Below are positions 1 through 5,247 of a DNA stretch of 5,247 bases, piece by piece; the first letter of the stretch is position 1; every line of letters begins with the position of its first letter. The position numbers and the translations under genes are program-made. Source of the DNA: Candidatus Dadabacteria bacterium (GTDB lineage Bacteria; Desulfobacterota_D; UBA1144; Nemesobacterales; UBA2774); the NCBI GenBank assembly GCA_020027805.1, contig JAHKKQ010000149.1, positions 1-5,247 of the forward strand. Direction: 5' to 3'. The notes under the pieces were generated by a model. That model was not told the origin of the DNA. It made no database searches and saw only the letters and a program-made list of their open reading frames with translations.

Positions 1-2292
1 CGGCACAGTCTCGGCTTCCTCCATGTCGCCGCCGCCCACATAGGTATGAGAGGAGTTCAGCTCGCCCACCATCTCGCTTATCACATAATTGAGGTCTTCC
101 CTGTCTACGACGAACGGCAGGAGCCTCTGATACCTTTCCTTTACCGCCTGCCAGTCAACCCCGTGCATACCCGGGTCGTAAAAAAAGTCCCTCTCTATGC
201 GCCAGGCGTCGTTGAATATCTGAGCCCATTCCTCCCTCGGGTCGATAAATACCTTCATTCCGCCGAGATCGATCCTTCCGTCACCCGGGTTCTTACCCTC
301 CGAGACGTCGATAATGCCGTAGGTATTGCCCGAGCGGTAGAGCGCTTTCGCGCCGTTAGACGATACCGCGTAACCGCTTATACCGGTTATTACGGTCTTT
401 TCTCTTCTGTCCCCCAGGTCGAAGAACTGGAGGGTGCCGTTAGGCGAGTCCTCTGCGCTTCCCGCGGGAGGGAACCTCAGATAGACGATCCTGCCTTTTG
501 CGGCATTAAGAGGCCCGAAGTTCCCCGCATTCACCGGTATCTTGACCGCTCTCTCTTCTATGCCGTCGAAGTCTATAACGACTCCGCCCTCCTTGCCCGC
601 GTTTTCCTTTTGCGTGTCCTTTGCCGGGGGGTATTCCTCGTCGTTCCGGGGGGCGAGGGGGGACGCGGTGTCTTTTCTCAGGGTGAGGGCATAGACCTGG
701 GTCGAGTTCGGATATACCCACGTATCGTCCATGTCGCCGTAAACGGGTGAGAAGCCGCGGTCGGAATAGAAATAGAGGTATTTCCCCTCGGGGTCGAATA
801 CAGGGCCGTTGTCGTTATAAAAATCGGTCGTGACCCTGCGGGCGACGCCGCTCTTCGAATCGTATATAAATATGGATTTCAGATTATTAGGGGTGTTCTT
901 CGAGTAAGCGAGCCACCTGCTGTCGGGCGACCACGAATAAGAGCCGATGTTCTCATATATGTCCCTATCCACTTCCTTAGGGTTCTTCTCACCCGTATCC
1001 ACTATATAGAGCCTTCCGGTCTTATCGCTGAACGCGAGCTTCCTGCTGTCAGGCGACCACACAGGGTGATAGCGGTAGACCTTTCCGTCCTTAGTTATCC
1101 TCTCCTCCTGTCCCTCGCCGTTGCTGAGCCTCAGGTAAAGCTCGTACTCGCCTGTCCTGTCGGAGAGATATGCGACGTACTTTCCGTCGGGCGACCACGC
1201 GGGAAAGCGCTCCGCTATGCCGGATGTATTTGTAAGGTTGCGGACACCTCCCTCCCCGGCGGGGACTGTCAGCACCTCGCCGCGGGCCTCGAAGAGGGCC
1301 CTCTTCCCGTTAGGAGAAATAGACATATCCGAGATACTCTCCGCGAGGTCCTTTTGCCGCGGGCGCGCTTCGGGCAGGTCATACGGGACCTCGACCGAGA
1401 CCTCGCTCACGGTCTCGCCCGAGAGGCTTAGCAGATAAAGCCTGCCGCCGTTCTCGAAGACTATGTCTTCCGGGCCGAGGCTCGGCCACTTTACGTCGAA
1501 TTCGGTAAAATCCGTGACCTGTCTCGTCTTCTTCGTCCCGGTCTCGTAAACCCACAGGTTCAACCTCTTCTCCTCTCCCCTGTCGGAGAGGAAATAAATC
1601 CTGTCCCCGTGCCACATCGGGAGCGTGTCGGTGCCGGGAAAATCGGTCAGCTTGTCGAGCGATCCGGTCGTGAAATCGTATATCCATATGTCGCTCGCCA
1701 TGCCCCCTCTGTATCTTTTCCACACGCCCCTCATGGGCGACATGTATTCGAATGCCAGCTTCTTACCGTCGGGGCTGAAGCTCCCGAGCTCGCCGTATGG
1801 GAGCGGCAGCGCATCGGGCATGCCGCCATTTTTCGACACCTTGAATAGCCTGTTGTAGCGCTGTGTCGGGCTCAGCATGTTCGAGCGGAAGAGTATGTGT
1901 CCGCCGTCCGGGTACCACTCCGCGACGAGGTCGTCGTCAGGGTGGTGGGTGAGCCTATTAGGGACGCCGCCCCCGGCCGGGATTACGTATATGTCGGTAT
2001 TGCCGTCGTAGTTACCGCTGAATGCTATACCGGTGCCGTCGGGAGAGAATTTCGGGAACAGCTCCCCGCCCCTGGGCGAGCTTAGCCTGCTCGCAACCCC
2101 CCCCGATTTCGGAACGACCCATATGTCCCCCGCGTAAACGAATACTATCTTTTCGGCGCTCACGTCGGGGAAGCGCAGCATGAGGGCGTCGGGCGTTCTA
2201 TCCTTGCCCGCCCCCTCGCCCGCGGGCTCGGCCGACGCGGACATGTACCCAAAGACCAGGCAGAATGACAGAGCCAGTAAAATCTTTCTCAT
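1..2292 (-). CDS. Secreted tricorn-type S41 peptidase, N-terminal 764 residues (3' end beyond window)
   Basis: This is a tricorn protease homologue, a serine peptidase of family S41 that trims peptides. Translating from ATG at 2292 gives 764 codons without a stop, running off the left edge. Residues 1-21 form a Sec signal peptide: M-R-K, a hydrophobic core, then A-S-A before E22. Residues about 35-310 and 325-560 carry beta-propeller blade motifs: FSPDG at 82 and 172, ISPNG at 325, WSPD at 366, 412 and 454, FDPEG at 499. The segment YPNSTQVYAL (527-536) and then PLAPRNDEE resembles bacterial tricorn proteins. Residues 685-755 match the helical C1 domain, with Ser748-His749 in LNSSH aligning with catalytic Ser745-His746 of Thermoplasma tricorn. 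That archaeal enzyme has about 1,070 residues, so the PDZ domain, nucleophilic Ser and Glu should lie off-window. The start is supported by the signal peptide and a GAGG site 7 nt upstream. A periplasmic or secreted location is inferred. Confidence 0.93.
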   Translation of the reverse strand, partial: MRKILLALSFCLVFGYMSASAEPAGEGAGKDRTPDALMLRFPDVSAEKIVFVYAGDIWVVPKSGGVASRLSSPRGGELFPKFSPDGTGIAFSGNYDGNTDIYVIPAGGGVPNRLTHHPDDDLVAEWYPDGGHILFRSNMLSPTQRYNRLFKVSKNGGMPDALPLPYGELGSFSPDGKKLAFEYMSPMRGVWKRYRGGMASDIWIYDFTTGSLDKLTDFPGTDTLPMWHGDRIYFLSDRGEEKRLNLWVYETGTKKTRQVTDFTEFDVKWPSLGPEDIVFENGGRLYLLSLSGETVSEVSVEVPYDLPEARPRQKDLAESISDMSISPNGKRALFEARGEVLTVPAGEGGVRNLTNTSGIAERFPAWSPDGKYVAYLSDRTGEYELYLRLSNGEGQEERITKDGKVYRYHPVWSPDSRKLAFSDKTGRLYIVDTGEKNPKEVDRDIYENIGSYSWSPDSRWLAYSKNTPNNLKSIFIYDSKSGVARRVTTDFYNDNGPVFDPEGKYLYFYSDRGFSPVYGDMDDTWVYPNSTQVYALTLRKDTASPLAPRNDEEYPPAKDTQKENAGKEGGVVIDFDGIEERAVKIPVNAGNFGPLNAAKGRIVYLRFPPAGSAEDSPNGTLQFFDLGDRREKTVITGISGYAVSSNGAKALYRSGNTYGIIDVSEGKNPGDGRIDLGGMKVFIDPREEWAQIFNDAWRIERDFFYDPGMHGVDWQAVKERYQRLLPFVVDREDLNYVISEMVGELNSSHTYVGGGDMEEAETVP
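46..51 (-). other. Ser-His pair of the tricorn catalytic tetrad
   Basis: The two codons encode Ser748 and His749 in the context E-L-N-S-S-H-T-Y. In Thermoplasma tricorn the equivalent C1-domain residues are Ser745 and His746, which work with a nucleophilic Ser and a Glu in the C2 domain. Here both are kept at almost the same residue number, which suggests an active enzyme. The C2 residues are outside the window. Confidence 0.75.
583..648 (-). other. Charged low-complexity linker in the tricorn homologue
   Basis: Residues about 549-570 are almost entirely Asp, Glu, Lys, Asn, Gln, Gly, Ala and Pro, with no blade motif or hydrophobic periodicity. They separate the conserved PLAP stretch from a new strand-forming segment (VVIDFDGIEER) typical of the end of the second propeller. 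The segment is probably a flexible, surface-exposed loop of variable length between homologues. Confidence 0.5.
916..1198 (-). repeat. Three consecutive beta-propeller blade motifs similar at DNA level
   Basis: The plus strand reads CCTGCTGTCGGGCGACCAC at 916-934 and the same 19-mer with one change at 1042-1060. A 13-base core recurs with at most one mismatch at 1186-1198. Spacings are 126 and 138 bp, exactly 42 and 46 codons, so each copy encodes W-S-P-D at the same point of successive blades (Trp454, Trp412, Trp366). These are internal repeats of the second propeller and not separate elements. Confidence 0.7.
2230..2292 (-). other. Sec signal peptide of the tricorn-type peptidase
   Basis: The first 21 residues have a basic n-region (Arg2, Lys3), a hydrophobic core rich in Leu, Phe and Val, and a small-residue c-region ending A-S-A before Glu22, which fits signal peptidase I cleavage after Ala21. 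Cys11 is preceded by Phe and lies inside the core, so it does not form a lipobox and a lipoprotein is unlikely. The exact cleavage site is inferred. Confidence 0.8.
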
Positions 2293-2299
2293 TAACGGA

Positions 2300-2303
2300 C
2301 CTC
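2300..2303 (-). promoter_or_regulatory. Shine-Dalgarno site of the tricorn-type gene
   Basis: GAGG on the minus strand lies 7 nt before ATG at 2292. This spacing, together with the signal peptide that begins immediately, fixes the start codon. Confidence 0.6.
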
Positions 2304-2410
2304 GCGGAATAGTTGAACAGGTTGCAAGTCGTTTTCGTGTCAAAGTATTACCGTCGATACCAGAGCCTATTCTCAAAATATAAACCCACTTACCATTAAA
2401 ATATACCTCA

Positions 2411-2432
2411 GGAAACCGGACGCCCCGGTTCC
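2411..2432 (-). terminator. Imperfect hairpin between ddl and the peptidase gene; weak terminator candidate
   Basis: On the minus strand GGAACCGG, a 5-nt loop and CCGGTTTCC can pair with one bulged base. It lies 118 nt after the ddl stop, and a TATATTTT run follows about 6 nt past the stem. The tail is not an uninterrupted U tract, so termination is uncertain. It could also be a leader structure of the peptidase gene. A second small perfect inverted repeat, GGGCT-n-AGCCC, sits just upstream in transcription at 2450-2460. Confidence 0.3.
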
Positions 2433-2550
2433 GAAGTTATATAGGATACGGGCTGAGCCCAGAGTTTGAAAGCATATTTCCTGGAAAAAGGATTCTTGTA
2501 TAAAGGAAGATTCAATTAATAAAGTGGGCAGTAGTGTCCATGAAACGGCT

Positions 2551-3669
2551 TTAGTCCTTCCTGCCGATCTCCGAAAAGTCCGACTCGAGGCCGTCCGCCT
2601 GCCTCCGCCTCTCAATCGCGAGCTCGATGAGCCTGTTCGCGAGCTCCGGGAAGCTCACCCCGCTCACCCCCCATAGGCGCGGGTACATGCTTATCTGTGT
2701 GAACCCCGGAATCGTGTTTATCTCGCTCACGAATATTTCGTTCGTCCCGTCTTCGAGCAGGAAATCCACCCTCCCCATCCCGCTGCAGACAAGCGCCCTG
2801 AACGCGCGCACCGCGTAGTCCCTGAGCCTCTCCGCGGTCTCCCGGTCGAGCTCGGCAGGGGCGATGAGCCCGGTCCCCTCTTCGAGATATTTTGCTGTGT
2901 AGTCGTAGAACTCCCTGTGCGGGACGACCTCTCCCGGACAGGACGCCAGCGGATTGTCGTTCCCGAGCACGCTCACCTCTATCTCCCTCGGTTTTTTCAC
3001 CGCGCGCTCGACGATGACCCTCTCTGAGAATCGGCACGAATAATCGACCGCGCCCGGAAGCTCGTCCTTCGACTTGACCTTCGTTATCCCGACGCTCGAT
3101 CCGAGGTTGGCCGACTTGACGAAACAGGGAATCCCGATCATTTTCAATATCTTCGCCCTGAGCGGCTCCCTCCCGGATTCCCAGTCGGATTTATAAAAAC
3201 CGAAATACTCGGGAACAGGAAGCCCCGAGTCTTTAAGCAGCGCCTTCATCACTATCTTGTCCATGCCGACAGAAGAGCCCAGCACCGATGCGCCGACATA
3301 CGGAATCCCCATAAGCTCGAACATGCCCTGCACCGTACCGTCCTCCCCGTAAGTGCCGTGGAGGACCGGGAAGATCACGTCGACCTTGTGCTCGGATAAA
3401 AGCTCCCGCCCTGAAATCTCGTAGAAAACCGGGTTTAAGGGATTTAGAGATGGGGACAGGAACGAATCGCCCGAGAACTCGAGCCCGCCGTCTTCGAGCC
3501 ACGAAGACACGAACGCCCTCCGCCACATCCCGCTCTTCTCTATAAAAATAGGGAATATTCCATATTTACCGGTATCGATGTTCCTGATTATCGACTTAGC
3601 CGAAAGGAGCGACACCTCATGCTCCACGGACCTCCCGCCGAATATCACTCCCACGGTTAATTTGGACAA
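2551..3669 (-). CDS. ddl: D-alanine--D-alanine ligase
   Basis: The product is a cytoplasmic ATP-grasp ligase that joins two D-alanines for the peptidoglycan pentapeptide. Its 372 residues fit the longer DdlA-type enzymes (E. coli DdlA 364, DdlB 306). The N-terminal domain has GVIFGGRSVEHEVSLLSA (residues 7-24), with Glu16 for the first D-Ala. His104-Gly105 and GEDGTVQG (108-115) follow. The ATP-binding part has Lys138 in MDK, Lys185 in CFVKSANLGSSVG and Glu221 in VIVERAV. The omega loop FYDYTAKY (254-261) keeps the Tyr typical of D-Ala-D-Ala enzymes, unlike VanA-type D-Ala-D-Lac ligases. GRVDFLLE (299-306) and EINTIPGF (316-323) supply Arg300, Asp302, Glu316 and Asn318 for phosphate and magnesium. 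The start is TTG with AGGAG 10 nt upstream; it retains the whole conserved N-terminus. No murC, murB or ftsQ neighbour is present, so it is outside the classic division cluster here. Confidence 0.97.
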   Translation of the reverse strand: MSKLTVGVIFGGRSVEHEVSLLSAKSIIRNIDTGKYGIFPIFIEKSGMWRRAFVSSWLEDGGLEFSGDSFLSPSLNPLNPVFYEISGRELLSEHKVDVIFPVLHGTYGEDGTVQGMFELMGIPYVGASVLGSSVGMDKIVMKALLKDSGLPVPEYFGFYKSDWESGREPLRAKILKMIGIPCFVKSANLGSSVGITKVKSKDELPGAVDYSCRFSERVIVERAVKKPREIEVSVLGNDNPLASCPGEVVPHREFYDYTAKYLEEGTGLIAPAELDRETAERLRDYAVRAFRALVCSGMGRVDFLLEDGTNEIFVSEINTIPGFTQISMYPRLWGVSGVSFPELANRLIELAIERRRQADGLESDFSEIGRKD

Positions 3670-3679
3670 GTATGCTATA

Positions 3680-3684
3680 CTCCT
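3680..3684 (-). promoter_or_regulatory. Shine-Dalgarno site deciding the TTG start of ddl
   Basis: AGGAG on the minus strand lies 10 nt before TTG at 3669-3667. No in-frame ATG occurs between them, and the next GTG codons (residues 6 and 8) would cut into the conserved first strand. TTG is therefore the best start. Confidence 0.65.
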
Positions 3685-3763
3685 GAATATATAGATTATC
3701 AGCTGAAAATTACTAACGGGTTACCCAAACCCCGTATCATTGTCAAGACCGGGTCCCGCTAAC

Positions 3764-3791
3764 TTGCAAATAAAAAGCCTTAATGTAAAAT
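3764..3791 (+). promoter_or_regulatory. Candidate sigma-70 promoter of the thiolase gene
   Basis: TTGCAA (3764-3769) and TAAAAT (3786-3791) are separated by 16 nt and lie in an A/T-rich patch. The -10 box matches five of six consensus bases and the -35 box four. Transcription would start near 3798, leaving a leader of about 40 nt before the ATG. Assigned by eye only. Confidence 0.4.
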
Positions 3792-3822
3792 CCAGTCACG
3801 GCGTTAAAAGGGAATAAAAATC

Positions 3823-3829
3823 AAGGAGG
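3823..3829 (+). promoter_or_regulatory. Strong Shine-Dalgarno site of the thiolase gene
   Basis: AAGGAGG lies 8 nt before ATG at 3838, a near-perfect match to the 16S rRNA 3' end at good spacing. This supports the start and suggests high translation, compared with the weaker sites of the two minus-strand genes. Confidence 0.85.
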
Positions 3830-3837
3830 CTAGAAAC

Positions 3838-5034
3838 ATGCAGAAAGTCGTAATTAGCGAACCGCTAAGAACTGCTATTGGGGCTTTTGGCGGCACATTG
3901 AAAGATATAAGCCCGGCAAAGCTGGGAGCTGCGGTGGTAAAGGAAATCCTCGACCGTACAGGGATCGATCCCAAGGAAATTGACGACTGCGTCATGGGGA
4001 ACATCCTGAGCGCGGGCCAGGGAATGAATATTTCGAGACAGATCGCCATAGAGGCGGGACTGCCGGTAGAAACCCCGGCATTCACTATAAACAGGGTGTG
4101 CGGGTCGGGCGTCCAGTCGATTGCGCTGGCAGCTCAGGCTATCAAGGCAGGTGACTCCGAGGCGATAATCGCAGGCGGCTCGGAGAACATGAACCTCGCC
4201 CCCTTCTATCTTCAGAAAGCCCGTTACGGTTACAGGATGGGCATGCCTAAAGACGAAATCGTGGACGGCATGGTGTACGACGGCCTCTGGGACATATTCA
4301 ACGACTACCACATGGGCGTGACCGCGGAGAACCTCGCGGAATCCTACAACATTACTAAAGACGAGCAGGACGCATTCGCATACAAGAGCCAGATGAAGTG
4401 CAAGGCCGCTCAGGATGAGGGGAAGTTTAAGGACGAGATCGTGCCGATTATGATCCCCCAGCGGAGAGGCGACCCCATCGCTTTCGAGAGGGACGAGCAC
4501 CCGAAGGGCGATACGACCCTTGAAACGCTAAAGGGCCTCCGCGCGGTGTTCAAAGTGGGCGGGACCGTGTCCGCGGGTAACGCGTCCGGCATCAACGACG
4601 GCGCCGCGGCCGTTCTGGTCACATCGGAAAAGAAGGCGAAAGACCTGGGACTCAAGCCCGTGGCATCTATCATTGCCTATGCCGTAGGCGGAGTAGACCC
4701 TTCGATCATGGGCATAGGCCCGGTTCCCGCGATTCAGAAGGCGCTCGATAAAGCCAAGCTCTCGCTCGACGACATCGACCTCTTCGAGCTCAACGAAGCC
4801 TTCGCGGCGCAGTCTCTGGCGGTGCTGAGGGACCTTCCGATTCCTGAAGAGAAGATCAACGTGAACGGCGGCGCTATAGCGCTCGGCCATCCGATCGGCG
4901 CTTCGGGGACGAGAATTCTCGTCACGCTCCTTCACGAGATGGAAAAGAGAAAGAAGGTTAAGCGCGGACTAGCCGCCCTCTGCATCGGAGGCGGTATGGG
5001 TATCGCAATCATAGTTGAAAAGGAAAAGAATTAG
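3838..5034 (+). CDS. Acetyl-CoA C-acetyltransferase (thiolase)
   Basis: This cytoplasmic thiolase condenses two acetyl-CoA to acetoacetyl-CoA or catalyses the reverse. Its 398 residues match the usual length of about 390-400. The first half contains the acylated nucleophile Cys88 in NRVCGSG, then GGSENMN and the loop segment YDGLWDIFNDYHMG typical of acetoacetyl-CoA thiolases. The second half contains GTVSAGNASGINDGAA, the NEAFA motif (Asn319 to Ala323), GHPIGASG with His351, and CIGGGMG with Cys382 as the acid-base residue. These correspond to Cys89, Asn316, His348 and Cys378 of the Zoogloea enzyme, so all catalytic residues are present. No signal peptide is seen. The gene stands alone, with its own promoter and terminator and no PHA, beta-oxidation or mevalonate partner in view. 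Its direction in metabolism and its chain-length preference (symbols such as atoB, phaA or thlA) therefore cannot be settled here. Confidence 0.96.
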   Translation: MQKVVISEPLRTAIGAFGGTLKDISPAKLGAAVVKEILDRTGIDPKEIDDCVMGNILSAGQGMNISRQIAIEAGLPVETPAFTINRVCGSGVQSIALAAQAIKAGDSEAIIAGGSENMNLAPFYLQKARYGYRMGMPKDEIVDGMVYDGLWDIFNDYHMGVTAENLAESYNITKDEQDAFAYKSQMKCKAAQDEGKFKDEIVPIMIPQRRGDPIAFERDEHPKGDTTLETLKGLRAVFKVGGTVSAGNASGINDGAAAVLVTSEKKAKDLGLKPVASIIAYAVGGVDPSIMGIGPVPAIQKALDKAKLSLDDIDLFELNEAFAAQSLAVLRDLPIPEEKINVNGGAIALGHPIGASGTRILVTLLHEMEKRKKVKRGLAALCIGGGMGIAIIVEKEKN

Positions 5035-5050
5035 CCCAAGACAATCGACC

Positions 5051-5077
5051 GGGGGGAGGGTAAACGCCCTCCCCTTT
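5051..5077 (+). terminator. Rho-independent terminator after the thiolase gene
   Basis: GGGGAGGG (5053-5060) and CCCTCCCC (5067-5074) form a perfect 8-bp G/C-rich stem with a 6-nt loop, beginning 18 nt after the stop codon. Two G-U pairs could extend it. The T tract after the stem is only three bases, so efficiency is uncertain. On the other strand the stem is followed by C and G, so it should work only rightward. Confidence 0.7.
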
Positions 5078-5173
5078 ACCTTCCAGTCATACCGAAGCAT
5101 GTCTCGTATTCCGAACCGGGAACTATTCAGTTTTCATGTTTAAGCCCGTTGATCCTTCTTGAGAAATTAAAGT

Positions 5174-5247
5174 CTAAGGCTGAATCTCCAGGAAATACCC
5201 CTGCTCCTTGAAGAGCTTCTTGAACTTCCCGGGAATGGGAACGACCT
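5174..5247 (-). CDS. C-terminal end of an unidentified protein (5' part beyond window)
   Basis: On the minus strand an open frame enters at the right edge and ends at TAG (5176-5174), giving 23 visible residues, VVPIPGKFKKLF and then KEQGYFLEIQP. Codons prefer G or C in the third position, as in the neighbouring genes, and the peptide alternates basic and hydrophobic residues like a real protein tail. The other two frames give Ser/Arg-rich or otherwise less convincing peptides. I do not recognise the family, and 23 residues are too few to assign a function. It would converge with the thiolase gene, leaving about 140 bp between the stop codons. Confidence 0.45.
   Translation of the reverse strand, partial: VVPIPGKFKKLFKEQGYFLEIQP

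Noticed and set aside
640..660. Possible frameshift in the C- and G-rich run within the tricorn-type gene
   Set aside because: Codon-by-codon translation stays in one frame through the run and gives the tricorn-like PLAPRNDEE segment on the far side, so no frameshift is present.
46..750. A 234-codon plus-strand open frame opposite the tricorn-type gene
   Set aside because: It lies fully antisense to a frame with clear tricorn domains; its product has no recognisable motif and is rich in Arg and Val, as expected for a shadow of G+C-rich coding sequence.
2373..2615. An 80-codon minus-strand frame across the end of ddl and the spacer
   Set aside because: Its first part is an out-of-frame reading of the ddl 3' end, and the rest is A/T-rich spacer without conserved features or its own ribosome site.
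2612..3037. A 141-codon minus-strand frame within ddl
   Set aside because: It overlaps ddl on the same strand in another frame; the Arg/Gly-rich product is a frame-shifted reading of ddl, which is intact.
3718..3746. A full leftward sigma-70 promoter for ddl built on TTGACA at 3741-3746
   Set aside because: The -35 box is perfect, but the hexamer 17 nt downstream is TAACCC, which matches the -10 consensus poorly; a better GATAAT (3695-3700) is too far away. It was kept only as an observation.
3865..4500. A 211-codon minus-strand open frame opposite the thiolase gene
   Set aside because: It is antisense to conserved thiolase sequence including the Cys88 motif; its peptide shows no family resemblance and no ribosome site was noted.
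5099..5143. A 14-codon plus-strand ORF after the thiolase terminator
   Set aside because: It is very short, has no ribosome site and lies in the convergent spacer; there is nothing to support expression.

Overview
This is a chromosomal stretch of about 55% G+C by eye, from a bacterium. A D-alanine--D-alanine ligase implies peptidoglycan, and the first protein carries a Sec signal peptide, so a Gram-negative with a periplasm is plausible. Codon use looks alike in the three main genes. I cannot name the phylum from sequence alone.

Layout. (1) Positions 1-2292, minus strand: the N-terminal 764 codons of a secreted tricorn-type S41 peptidase. The reading frame is open to the left edge, so the PDZ and main catalytic domains lie outside the window. 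(2) Positions 2293-2550: a 258-bp spacer with two short inverted repeats and no convincing gene. (3) Positions 2551-3669, minus strand: complete ddl, starting at TTG. (4) Positions 3670-3837: a divergent intergenic region with a plausible sigma-70 promoter for the rightward gene. (5) Positions 3838-5034, plus strand: complete acetyl-CoA C-acetyltransferase (thiolase) with a strong Shine-Dalgarno site, followed by a G+C-rich hairpin terminator. (6) Positions 5174-5247, minus strand: probably the last 23 codons of a convergent gene I cannot identify.

How they work together. I see no integrated system. Ddl makes the D-Ala-D-Ala end of the cell-wall precursor in the cytoplasm. The tricorn homologue would trim peptides outside the cytoplasmic membrane. 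The thiolase joins or splits acetyl-CoA/acetoacetyl-CoA in central metabolism. The spacer between ddl and the peptidase and the divergent thiolase argue for separate transcription. No mobile element, CRISPR array, tRNA or rRNA was seen. This looks like ordinary housekeeping sequence; the least explained parts are the ddl-peptidase spacer and the unidentified C-terminus at the right edge.
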